DNA of 64,000 bases from Zygnema cylindricum. Lineage: Eukaryota > Streptophyta > Zygnematophyceae > Zygnematales > Zygnemataceae. The translations under genes were made by a program, and so were the position numbers. The notes under the pieces are model-generated. The model ran no database searches. It had not been told where the DNA came from and saw only the letters and a list, made by a program, of their open reading frames with translations. The stretch is from positions 75,971 to 139,970 of the forward strand of contig JBBHKE010002256.1 of the NCBI GenBank assembly GCA_037447655.1, written 5' to 3'. Of the stretch, positions 26,601 to 37,327 are shown in pieces (the first letter of the stretch is position 1; every line of letters begins with the position of its first letter).

Positions 26601-28912
26601 GTTAACTAAGAGGCATTACGCTTCTAAACAGTTTTTGCATTATCCCCCATTCCAACGAATGCAAACGTATCGGCCACATACTTGGACTAATTGCATTCTC
26701 AAAATACAACTGGGTGACTAGCATCACACCATGGACTAACGACACCTGGCGACAAATTTATAGAAAGAAAAGCAAAAGAAGGATAGAATCGCTTCCGAAT
26801 GGGGTATATATGCTAGAACATGACTTGTTGAGTGATGTTATGACACCATTCACCACAACTACTATTGTTGAAACTGTGCATGAATTACAAATATTTAATG
26901 GATAAATTGAATGGGTTGGATTCCAGCCAGTCAGTATCTCAGACTGCATCAGATTAATGTTTATTAGCCATGATTCCCACAATAATACGGTAGCAGTGAC
27001 CAATGTGATGGGCCAACTCTTTCTGATTACCACTTGACGATGTTAAACCTTTTTCGTGATAGGATTCTTTCAGCTTCAAAAGCAATTTCATACAGCCATG
27101 TTTTAGTGAAACATATTAGTGATTTGGAATCCTACGACCAAACAAATAAATTAAGCTCAATAGATACAGGCTCAGAAGGGAAAAAAAAAAAATGTATGCA
27201 CCCAGACTTACTTTGTAAAAAGGCCAATGAATGAGTCTTCTGGCTGAGCACCCTGATAAAGCTGCTTAAGGTCTCTTTCGAGGACAGATGCCATTGGCCG
27301 TAGGACTTGCAAGCGTTGCACGGTCCAATCCCATCTAGTCGGTAGATGCTTTTTCTTTCCCTGCAAAACGGTGGCGTTTGGGCATAAGTTTTTGTGATTT
27401 TTATGCCAGGGAAGTCGCAGATTTAACCTAGCAGACCAGCATAGGAAGCCACGTCCATCAACTCTTAAACGCATGTAGTTTTTATGGAGTACATCAGGCC
27501 GTAAGTATACCAAAATATATATTACTTACGGCCTTATATATATATCTCCACTTGTTCCTCATGTCCATGAGCATATATGAAAAGGCACTAAATGTCGGAT
27601 GGTGAATTGCTTTGCCATGTTTTAAACCTCCAAATGATACAAGCATTTTGAAACAGTTTTGTTCTGGGCACCTAATTGTGTAAGGGCCTTACCTTACGTG
27701 GAGTCTTTCCAGGACGTTCGTCGTGAAGAACAGGCTCGCCTTCAGCTGCTACTATTAAGTAATACAGAAGAAATGTGTAGATTTTCAGGGCATTCCTGTG
27801 TGAGCGCATGTGTGAGGTAATCGATCCATCATTGCCAGAGCCTTCCCTCAAGTATGCTGAAATGACTAATTCGATTGAAGGAGCGAGGCAGCTAAGGTTA
27901 GTTGCCAGCATGTCGACAAGGCGGCTTTTTGCTGATGGCGTCAACAATTCAAAGTCCCTGCATATGCACACCGGTAACAAAGTTCACACAACAGTGACAA
28001 AGGTTAATGGCTATCTAGTCCAGGAAATGTCACATGAGACCTGGCTGTCTGTTACTTTTTTAAAGGTGATAGAGAATGACGTGTCACTAAACTCGTGTTT
28101 CTAACAGAAAACTATGACAGGAAGCACCTTGAGTTGGAGGTTGAAGCATGCCTCATAAAGAAAAAGCAGGCAAAATACAGAGCCCGTGAACTCCAGCACA
28201 TAAAGGAATGAAAAATTCTTACTGTACCAACTAAGTTGAGTAAGGCCAATGATTGAGAATATTTGCGTGATATCAGAAAATCTCACCTAATGAGTGAGTA
28301 AGCTCTGCTGAAAATCTCCTCCTCTTTAATACAAAGTACTTCTTTTTCAGATAGCTCAAACGAAAGTTCTGTACAAAACCTAAATTTCTTAGTTAGTAGA
28401 GGCCAAAAATTGATCGACAATGCAAGTGGCTGGTGAGCATGACTGACATATTTCTTGTCCAAAAGCCCCTTCTCGCCCCCTCTCTTCCTCTCCCTCTTCC
28501 TTTCCCACTCTCTCTCTCCCTCTCCTTTCCCCTCTCCCTCGCCCTCACCCCCTCCCCCTTCCTCCACCTTCCCCTTCCTACCCCTCCCCCTTCCTCCCCC
28601 TCCCCGTTCCCCTCCCCCCTGTCCCTCTCCCTCTCCTCCTCACAAGCTTAGTTTCATGTTCTTCACGTAGACATGTATATTTTCAAATCAAAATGTGATT
28701 CCAAATTCCTTTTCCTACAGTTCCTGTCAAGCCCTAATTTCTGTATAATTAATTGACTGGAGTTAAAATCTTTTACCTTCAATCTGAGCCATAACTTCCT
28801 CGTTAGTCATCACACTAATATCCATAGCCTGTTTCACATATAGTAAGCTGTCGTCTTCCGGTTCCATCTCAACATCTCTCAGGTTAAATGGAATTTTGAA
28901 TTCAAGAGCCAT
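17642..28912 (-). CDS. NCAPD2: Condensin complex subunit 1 (CAP-D2), 18 exons, complete
   Basis: Exons on the minus strand, 5' to 3': 28912-28777, 28368-28287, 27957-27693, 27360-27212, 26578-25903, 25698-25102, 24588-24397, 23923-23147, 22951-22772, 22484-22396, 22094-21872, 21545-21446, 20977-20859, 20502-20445, 19994-19843, 19564-19102, 18445-18333, 17761-17642. All junctions are GT..AG and keep phase, giving about 1496 aa (human NCAPD2 is 1401). Recognised blocks: N-terminal MALEFKIPFNLRD; HEAT-repeat stretches; QMNPFGSDF (about 440-450); an acidic linker; VRSNAVIALGDLAFRFPNLV and VLSHLILNDMMKVKG (about 1060-1125); LLPDILSGLS; AKKFAKPELK..IEEFEEKL (from about 1266); and a Lys-rich acidic tail. 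It is the HEAT subunit of condensin I, which compacts mitotic chromosomes. The last two exons are the least certain. Confidence 0.92.
28456..28645. repeat. CCCTCTCC-type polypyrimidine tract in condensin intron 1
   Basis: About 190 bp of C and T on the plus strand, in the 408 bp first intron. In the condensin pre-mRNA it is therefore purine-rich. Composition alone explains the Pro/Ser/Leu open frames here. Confidence 0.95.
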
Positions 28913-29120
28913 TGCTGAATATTGGGGATTGCAAAAAAACTGAAAACAAATACAGGATGTGTCTTTCCTTCTGTAATATATCTACTGCACAAGAAATGTA
29001 TACCCTAACGAATAAGAAAATTCTTCCAGGATTTTCGATGCAGAAATATATATATGCAAAAAGAAAAGAAGATTCCACAAAAAACGTTTTAAACAATGAC
29101 GTTTTATGCGGCTTGCGGTT
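28913..29120 (-). promoter_or_regulatory. Presumed 5' UTR/promoter of the condensin gene
   Basis: The 208 bp directly upstream of the ATG. No clear TATA box or initiator is recognised; assigned by position only. The next 347 bp are duplicated elsewhere in the window. Confidence 0.35.
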
Positions 29121-29467
29121 CTGGAGTTGCAAGGTTTACAGATCTAGAATTTCCAATTCAAATTTTGGAGCAGTGCTTCAACGAACTAATCCACAAACCA
29201 CGGCGGAAATCGCAGTCGTCAAATGCTTCGCCTCCAGTGTATCCACGCTTGCAAAATAAACCGACCGTGACCGTCAGGTTAACATCGACGCACATTTGAA
29301 TTTTGAACTTTTCAAGAAAGAGAACTAGTAAGGGGTGGTTAAACATGTATCCAACACATTAACTTTCATGCGTGCGCACGCTTCGTTGGGTAATAGGACA
29401 AAGTGTACAAATTGTGTGAGAACTTTGTCTCGCGCTACATGTTTGAATATTATTTTGTACAAACTTA
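29121..29467. repeat. 347 bp segment, copy 1 (upstream of condensin)
   Basis: Base-for-base the same as 34,757-35,109 as far as I can read, except for one G lost in a G run and a 7 bp tandem insertion (CAACTTT) in the second copy. It has no terminal inverted repeats and no target duplication. It lies 209-555 bp upstream of the condensin start codon, so it may be part of the promoter or a recently arrived mobile piece. Confidence 0.85.
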
Positions 29468-30137
29468 TTTTGAGGTACAACCCTAAAATTGCGGGAATTT
29501 TGTGCCAGTCCCGCGAATGAAGGGTCACTGATGACACTCCTCGCCGAAATTATTTCCACGCTGCAACCTTCATCGCTTATAGTGTTAATAACACTATATC
29601 CGCGCCCCTAGATTTAGACCTTTGAACCTTAAATAGAAGTAATAATACTATTTTTTTCTTTACCTTAATATAGGTACGGTTTAATTAGCGTCATTGACTC
29701 TGTTTGGCTGGGTATTAAATAGTGTAGTGTACGAAATATGCCAGTCCGTACTAAAACTGCTCGCTTTTTGGTACAAACATACAAAAAAAGTGTCACGTAA
29801 CAATGTCGAGATCGGAAAGTGAGTGGCGTTGACATGTGAAAGAGCTCTCAGGATTGATTCCTACTAATAAAGAGGGGCGAAATCACGCGAACATGTTCTC
29901 ACATGTTTAAACGTCGACTATGTGAGTACACGTTGGAGGGGCTACACTATGGGAATGTGTATCCTAATTACTTCGATATTTTTCCTCGCAAACATCCATC
30001 GCAAGGTTTTTGTTTTGTTTTTCCAAACTGCTTCTCAATTAGCTTGGGGAATTGTGCCACCTTCCTACTGTCTCAAAGCCTACTGCTGGTGTTTGTTATA
30101 GAGTTAGAAGTCATGTATTGTCTCATGGCTCGATCAA

Positions 30138-30370
30138 TGTTTTTACAACTACAAAAGTCTTTCAACGATTATTTTTTCCCCCGTCTATTCGGTGTCATGA
30201 CACGAGAAGGTTATGAGGAAATTGGTAACGCTTTACGGGCTACTCTTAACTTACACTCATATCTTGTGGTTCTTGAAGTTCACATTGCTAATGCTTTCAA
30301 CACGGTTTATTATAATGTTGTGACCGCGGACAAGCCTCCTTTCCCATCAGCAGATATTTTCCTATTGTAA
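30138..30370 (+). pseudogene. Captured reverse-transcriptase fragment (copy 1)
   Basis: A 77-codon frame with FNDYFFPRLFGVMTREG and VVLEVHIANAFNTV aligns with the motif A region of the retrotransposon at 3.8-6.0 kb (FHDYFSPHQFGVATRGG, LQVDVSNAFNTV). The catalytic Asp is lost: EVHIANAF instead of QVDVSNAF. The frame continues upstream to 29,903 without similarity. It sits inside TIR repeat A, so it was carried along rather than inserted on its own. Confidence 0.75.
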
Positions 30371-32400
30371 GCCCTTCTTACTACACGTACAATTTTTTTT
30401 TTATCTACTTGAAAGCCCATTGAAAGTCGTTGCCATTTTCGACTCAATTGTTAAAACTTGTGAAGGTGAATTTTTAGGACACTTTATCTACTCTAACCCA
30501 CTTTGAATTGTTTTATGCTTTTACTTTCAATCCCTGTCTTATTTGCCTCTAGATTTTTGGTGAATTGTATTAAATGGTCAAAATGGTGTTCGATTGTTTT
30601 TAACAGATTTGCTTTTTAAAAGTTGTATTTGTGTTTAATTATGTTTTTTTTTCTATTTTTTATTTCAAACACTTCTTCCCCTTGCACCTCCTTTGGAACA
30701 TTTTTTTTTAACCTCGTCGAGAAATATAAAATTACGCCATGTGAAAAGTGAACTGGAAAAATCATGACTACTGTTTTACACAAAGTGGTGATTTGGGTTT
30801 GGAGAAATGGTGACATTCTTGAATGAGATGGATCTTATCAATCGAGTTGTCCACTAAAGTGTTTCCAAACTCGAAGGTTTGTGCGCTAAGGACGAGAAAA
30901 GGATTTTAATTTTTCCATTTATGCCAAACGGATTTGTCGCAGATCACATGCAACGTGAGCCTCTCTCTCTTGTCACTGTATTTTTTGGCTCCTATTTATT
31001 TGCTTTAAATCACCAAAACCGAAAAGTTATCCAATCGGAAAACCTCCAATCACTTATAGTTTTACACTAGAAACAATAACGGTAGGGGCAATGGTGCTCG
31101 CTTAATGCTCTCTACAATTCCTTTGATGCCGCAAACCACATCAAGTCACGGAATGAAAAACATGCAAGAATAAATTGGTTGTTTTATACTCGCTAATATA
31201 AATAAAGGTGCTACTGATATATATTTTCCCGTTTATATTATAAAGTGACTTAGAGCTCTCCACGTAATTTGTTAGATATGAAATCGCCACTTTCAATTAT
31301 GTTGTTCAACATCCTTTGTTTACAATGTTTTTTTTTTGGTCACCTGTTTTCATTATTTTTTTGTTTTATGCCATGTTTTTCTCGTAAATCAGGTTATTGT
31401 TTAGGAGGAAAGAAACCGTTCTCTTCAACGAAATGAAAGAAAGCTACAATTAGAACTGCTGAGGGACTAGCATATCTTCACGACCAATGTGTCTGATTAT
31501 TTTATAATTTTAGAATTGTAGTTAAAAAACAACTAAATCAAAACAACATTTTTTTTTCAACAACTTAGTTTCATTAGAAGTAAACCTACACAAAGTCAAC
31601 CATCGTCAACTAGAGCATGTTATGAGGAAAAAATGTTATAACAGAACAATCGACAACTTTATTCGAATGATCCTTGTACGCTTTTTAGTTTTTGTGATGT
31701 GATTTTACACATTTTTTGTTGCGACACTTCAATTATGGATCACTAAGTTCAGTTTTGAGGCATGCAATGACAAATACTAGATGTTGTTGCCAACTTCAAA
31801 ACGTAGTTAGTGACAGAGAAGATGATGTTCATCGAACTTCAAAAATGAAATATAATAGAAGGATCACGTTGAAGATTGTGTAAAATTATAGTGGGGAGAT
31901 ATAACCAAGTTTTGAAGGTATAACCGTATAATTACGATTAACATAGATTTTGTACTTAAAATATGGTTTAAAAACTTTACGGGTACATGAACAATATGCA
32001 TTTATCACCATGATAAGTTTGTTAGCATTTATGTTATTGCATATGTTACTTGCTACATATTGTTGTGGGTGATGGCATGAAAGTGGTCGTGAGCAGGTTG
32101 CTAACAAATGTTTATCCAAACTCGAAATCGTACTGAACAAGTCGGACATACATATGAACTTGATGCATCTGTATGCATTAAAAAATGCATAAAAAAAAAA
32201 TTTCACGCTTGCATATGACGCAACAATGCCACTTTTTTTGCACATTTTAAAGAGCATCTAGAGTACGTACAGGCATAATTCATGCACTACATTATTTAAT
32301 AAATGCCCAAATTAGTGTATTAACATTAATTAAACATTGCCTATATTGAACTAAACGAAAATGTAGCTACCATTTTTGTTTTGGGTTCGAGGGTCAAAAT
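30371..32400. other. Non-coding interior of TIR repeat A, copy 1
   Basis: AT-rich, no gene. Blocks such as TTTTTAGGACACT..TATCTACTCTAACCC (30,470-30,505) and ACCATCGTCAACTAGA (31,599 on) recur in copy 2 at about 43,020 and 44,093. Confidence 0.6.
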
Positions 32401-32432
32401 TTAGGGGCGCCGAGTTAGTGTTATTAACAGTA

Positions 32433-32995
32433 CACCATTAATCGTTATTATTGTTAACATTAATTTTGTTGCGGCTTTTTTGGGCCCAAAGTCATAAATC
32501 AACGTTATTAACATTAAAATACAATTAACTTTATGGAAAGTATTTATTTACTGTTAACTATTTTATATTACGTTCGTCAAAATTAGTGTGGTTGGAAGAA
32601 GTTCGTTTTTGTACATCGGGTCTACGTGACATCTCATTTCTACAACATTAAGTGCGTGTAAATTAACTTTCAATACTAGTTAACTGCCAAAAAGAGCGAA
32701 ACATTACAAAATATATAGCATAAAACATCGTAAAATTTACTCTAACTAACAAATGTTCCGAACGATTCCCAAACCCCACAAGTATCTCGGCGAAAGCTGT
32801 CAATGCAGTACACCTGCACTTGAAATAGTATTGATGACAGCTCAGCGTACACGCTACGAAGTCGACACACAAATTGGCTTTAAGTGCCAAGTTAATGTTA
32901 TTTTTTCTTTGGACACAAAATCACAAATTAGTGTTATTTGCACTAAATTATCTTTTACGCTAACTTTTTTGTAACAATAATAACCATTAGTAGTG
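32433..32995. mobile_element. TA-flanked MITE-like unit abutting repeat A
   Basis: The left end is CACCATTAATCGTTATTATT; the right end read backwards is CACTACTAATGGTTATTATT; TA lies on both sides (32,431-32,432 and 32,996-32,997). It shares its left TA with repeat A. The same adjacency is preserved at 44,940 in copy 2, so the two either move as one composite element or were duplicated together. No coding content. Confidence 0.6.
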
Positions 32996-33044
32996 TAGTA
33001 GCGGTTCATGGTTGCACTGTATTGTTGACAATACTATTTAGTAG

Positions 33045-34085
33045 TGTTGTGTATCGACAAAAAAAATATCGCGATAAAACCGCTACCGATAGTTATCGGT
33101 TATCGAACGGTGAGAGCTATCGATATATCGCTCAAAGACCAACAAAATTCCTTTTTGACAATAAGTAGAACAAAATATAGTACGCTATATTATAGTACTT
33201 CATAATATATTGTATTATATTTTTGATTGTATATAGCGTGGCATGCAATGTATGACAACCTATTCCGTACTATGTATAACGGGAGTGTAGTACGGACAAG
33301 TAACATTAAAAAATAAAACCGTACAGCTATCGCCAATAATTATCGGTAACGTTGTTATCGCGATAAAATATCGTTATTATCGGGTATTTTATCGCGATAA
33401 CACCGGTACACCTTGAATCGTTATTAGCGTTAAGAAATTATTAGTGTTAAAAATTAATTATCGTTATTAACGCTAATTTGGATTTTGCAAGATTTCGAAA
33501 AAAAAATATTACTCTAATTGATCCATAACCCTGATTTGGGTACAACGGATCTGCCATCAGGATCTTCACGGTAAAATAGGTAAAAGTACAAAATTTGACA
33601 AATTGTACATCGTCGCGTCCTTTTACTCTAATTTATTCATAACTCTAATTCGGGTTTTCTCCCGTATAATTAATACTCGATCAATATCTTTACACTAAAA
33701 TAGGTAGGATCTCATTCTGCCTTTTATTACGAGGGCAATTTTCCGTGCGATTGCGATTATTTTAATCCATATTTCGTACTTTTATACTTTACAGAGTACC
33801 CTTTTGTACGGACCAACACGTCCGTACACCGCACTATTCAACAAAATCATAAATTATAATTATTAACGCTAATTCACCAAAACCTTAATTAACGTAAAAA
33901 ATAATTTAGTGTTATTAATTCTATTTCAGGTAAAACCCTAAAAAATTGGGGGGCCGATATAGCGTTCATAACGCTAATAACGATTCAAGGTGTATTGATA
34001 TACCATGCCAATATACCAATTATAGGCAAGCCAAAAAAATGGACATATCGGTTATCGGCAAAATCCCACCGATATACAACACTTA
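33045..34085. mobile_element. Possible hAT-like element rich in CGATA motifs, split by a MITE
   Basis: The left end TAGTGTTGTGTATCG and the right end read backwards (AAGTGTTGTATATCGG) are inverted. The interior has ATCGCGATAA, TATCGGTTATCG and GATATATCG motifs. No flanking duplication was confirmed, so the class is a guess from the terminal motif. The 33,409-33,992 MITE lies inside it. Confidence 0.45.
33409..33992. mobile_element. TA-flanked MITE, 584 bp
   Basis: Ends are near-perfect inverted repeats starting CACCTTGAATCGTTATTAGC. TA on both sides (33,407-33,408 and 33,993-33,994). The interior is AT-rich with ATTAGCGTTA-type motifs and no open frame. The terminal motif CACC...AATCG.TATTAGCG makes it a relative of the 11.2 and 63.0 kb MITEs. 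Confidence 0.85.
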
Positions 34086-34439
34086 TGTACAGTATTTAGA
34101 TGAGTGGTATGCAATTAGACACGATGTCTAGCATTATTTGTTGTAAGAAACTATATCAAAGAGTTAAACGGTTATAAATCTACAAACGTCGGTGATGGGC
34201 GGTATCATGTACGGAATAGTTACGAGTAGTCTGAAACTTTGAACTGTGAAGAATCTGGTTTAGTTCGGTTCAGTTCGCTTTCGTTTTCGGGTTAACCGGG
34301 CTGTTACGATAATCGATAACCGATAACCGATAGAGTATTAGGGTACGTCCCCATGTAATCGGTACTTTGATAAAGTAGTTTGGACTATAGTGAAGATTCG
34401 CCGTACTACTTCGAAGAGCGTCCCAATGTGCGAAAATGA

Positions 34440-34610
34440 AATCGGTAGTGTTGGGTATCGAGGACCCATTGCCGATATTCGATATATATCGAATTTCAAG
34501 TACCCGATAATCGATATATCGCTTCGATATATCGAATTTCAAATCATCGCGATATATCGCCGATATATCGCCAATATATCGTATCGTCGATATATCGAAG
34601 CTAATATAAG
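34440..34610. repeat. CGATATATCG palindrome cluster
   Basis: Begins TAGTGTTGGGTATCGAGG and contains many near-palindromic CGATATATCG words within ~150 bp. The opening motif resembles the left end at 33,045, so this may be a second, truncated copy of that element. Confidence 0.6.
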
Positions 34611-34756
34611 ATAAAATCCCACAGGTTTTTAAAGTCTCGTGACTTCGGACAAAGTGACTGTAAAATCTTTGCCGGAAAGAAATACGGTTTTTTCCTGAAA
34701 GTCAGCAGAGTGAAGGAGATCTCTGAGGTACATTGACGAGGTACACTTGTGAAGTA

Positions 34757-35109
34757 CTGGAGTTGCAAGGTTTACAGATCTAGAATTTCCAATTCAAATT
34801 TTGGAGCAGTGCTTCAACGAACTAATCCACAAACCACGGCGGAAATCGCAGTCGTCAAATGCTTCGCCTCCAGTGTATCCACGCTTGCAAAATAAACCGA
34901 CCGTGACCGTCAGGTTAACATCGACGCACATTTGAATTTTGAACTTTTCAAGAAAGAGAACTAGTAAGGGTGGTTAAACATGTATCCAACACATTAACTT
35001 TCATGCGTGCGCACGCTTCGTTGGGTAATAGGACAAAGTGTACAAATTGTGTGAGAACTTTCAACTTTGTCTCGCGCTACATGTTTGAATATTATTTTGT
35101 ACAAACTTA
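34757..35109. repeat. 347 bp segment, copy 2
   Basis: Direct-orientation copy of 29,121-29,467 with only two small indels seen. It is followed within ~800 bp by the second copy of TIR repeat A, as the first copy is followed within ~110 bp by repeat A copy 1. Confidence 0.85.
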
Positions 35110-35895
35110 GGGTGTGTCCCCATGTGGCTACGTTCGGGTTTTTTTCTGTCGTTTTCCTTTAAAACTTAGCGCCGTACTGCCTATGTTGTAACCGTACGAA
35201 GGAATCGCAAATTTGCAGAGTACAATTTGCGTCATCCTTGAACTTAGGATGTACGAAAATTTGTCGTCTTGTGTTTTTCGACCCACTTCCACGACAAAAA
35301 ACGTCATCTTCAACCTTACGTTTAAAACACATGCGCGATGTGTTTTAAAACTAGGTATTTTCGATAAACAAATAGGAACATATATTCGCACGTGCCCTAA
35401 TTTTCAAAAAAAATCATACGATTTCCAAGGACATAGAAAAGTATATAATTCGCTATGTTTTGTCTGTTTGAGTTCAATACAACAAAAAAAGTACACAATT
35501 TGTTTGGTTTTGTCCGTTTTCGTCCAGTACGGATTTTTTTTTTTGCAGGAGTCTCGAAATTCTGATGCCATTTCAGGTCGACCGGACAGGCGACGCGAAG
35601 GCAAATCGCATCTTCTTCAACCGTGAAATTGCACAGGCTGCAAGGTGGTACGTCTACAATGTCACGGTAAGATATGCGACGTCACAAAGCAGTTCCAAAA
35701 AATAATGTGCGATTGTAGATAGTAGATTGTAGACGTTGACAGGCGTCACAAGTATTGTCGACGTTTACAATCGTCACAAGCGCAAGTTACGATTTCGTCC
35801 TTACAGACATAAGGACACTTGAAAACTGGGTCCGGCGGATCCGCGCTAAAATACAAAGTAAGTTCGCTAAGTTACAAGTACAAAGGGACATACCT
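35110..35895. other. Intervening sequence, no gene seen
   Basis: Begins GGGTGTGTCCCCATGTGG and has a GTGCCCTAA at about 35,393, possibly the ends of a small element. A related GGGTACGTCCCCATGTAATC occurs at 34,340. Open frames of up to 137 codons here contain nothing recognisable. Confidence 0.4.
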
Positions 35896-36390
35896 TTAAT
35901 CGCTTATATTGTTAATAACACTGTATCCGCGCCCCTAGATTTAGACCTTTGAACAATAAATATAAATAATTTTTTTTTTCTTTACCTTAATATAGGTACG
36001 GTTTTATTAGCGCAATTGACTCTGTTTGGCTGGGTATTAAATAGTGTAGTGAACGAAATATGCTGGTCCATACTAAAATTGTTCGCTTTTTGGTACAAAC
36101 GCACAGAAAAAGTGTCACGTAACAGTGTCGAGATCAAAAAGTGAGTGGCGCTGACATGAAAAAGAGCTCTCACGATTTGTTCCTAGAAATTAAGAGGGGC
36201 GAAATCACGCGAACATGTTCTCACATGTTCAAACGTCGACTATGTGAACACACGTTGGATGGGCTACACTATGGGAATGTGTATCCTACTTACTTGATAA
36301 TTTTACTCGCAAACATCAATTGCAAGGTTGCGATTTGTTATTCCAAACTGCATCTCAATTAGCTTGGGGAAATGAGCCACCTAGTCTAAC
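35896..36390. mobile_element. TIR repeat A, copy 2, left part
   Basis: Matches 29,573-30,050 at roughly 90% by eye, including the GTATCCGCGCCCCTAG terminal region. It is cut off after GGGGAAATGAGCCACC by unrelated sequence and the copia LTR. The right part resumes at about 42,612. Confidence 0.85.
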
Positions 36391-36418
36391 ACTACTTTCA
36401 GTATCAACACAAAAATTT

Positions 36419-37314
36419 TGTGGTCTCCATTAACCCACAAAATTAGCAGCCTATGTCAAGCCCCTAGGATAATATTTGCCCCTTTCACTTTCTCACTCAA
36501 TAAGTGCCGCCCAGGCACACAAATATTCTGACCACCCTCACCCCTGTGAGGACAACACTCGTTTGAGTCAAATCAAAAAGAATCACTGAATTTGCTCCTC
36601 GAGCAGTAAGTTGTGGATGGCCAAAGATGGCCTATAAATACCAAAGGTCATCTGGAGAGAGGAGCATCAAACACGCTAAGTCCCTTAACTCTTACTCAAA
36701 ACTACCTACTACTCTACCCTAGGCCAATCAAAAGATTGTATAGTACAAGAAGGTACAGTGGCCGATTGTACTTATTATACGGCCTTTGTACAACATGGCC
36801 TTCTAGTTGACACTTGTCAATTTGGGAACCATCGTTCCTCCTCCCATCCTTTCCGGCTTCCAATGACGTGGCGCCACGTGGCACAGCGCGCCGCTTTGTC
36901 CGAAAGCCGCTGAAGATTCATTCGGGTTTGGCGGGGGCGACAACGTCTGTCCGATAATGTATTTTACACGGTTAGATTCGCGTCCGCGAGCGTTGTTTAA
37001 TTATAGATGACGTTTCGTCAATTTTGGTATGTTTAAGTGAAAGTGACGTTTTGCGTAACACTTTAATTAATTACCGAACCACATACATGTATTGTTTCAT
37101 TAACGCCTAAATGGTTAAGGCGTATGTCTACATAGTACTCTGCAGACCAAGGTTAAATCTTGTTTAGGGCAACATTTTGGTAATCTATCAATCTGTTTGC
37201 CTGTCTGCCTGTTTCTTTCTGACTATGGCGGCAACCATGGTGACTCTCTCTCTCTCTCTCTCTTCACTCTAGATTCTAAATTAAGAAGTGAATAATAATT
37301 GCTTCTTTTCAACA
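36419..37314 (-). repeat. 3' LTR of the copia element
   Basis: 896 bp, TG..CA, terminal TGTTGAAAAG on the element's sense strand. Contains a CT repeat (37,243-37,264) longer than in the other LTR and a TATA-like CTATAAATA at about 36,630 that reads on the plus strand, antisense to the element. Confidence 0.9.
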
Positions 37315-37322
37315 CTCCCCTT
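37315..37322 (-). other. Polypurine tract of the copia element
   Basis: AAGGGGAG on the minus strand, directly before the LTR's TGTT. Its position fixes the 3' LTR boundary. Confidence 0.85.
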
Positions 37323-37327
37323 ATTTT

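Larger units (their letters stand above)
29570..32430. mobile_element. TIR repeat A, copy 1
   Basis: The left end reads GTGTTAATAACACTATATCC then GCGCCCCTA. The right end read backwards gives CTGTTAATAACACTAACTC then GGCGCCCCTA, so about 45 bp are imperfect inverted repeats, with TA on each outer side (29,580-29,581 and 32,431-32,432). Homology with copy 2 starts a few bases further left (ATCGCTTATA), so the exact left edge is uncertain. It carries a captured reverse-transcriptase fragment near 30,140-30,370 and an extra ~810 bp (about 30,557-31,363) absent from copy 2. No transposase recognised. Confidence 0.75.

Noticed and set aside
28433-28670. Pro/Leu/Ser-rich plus-strand frames
   Set aside because: They span a CT tract in an intron of the minus-strand condensin gene.
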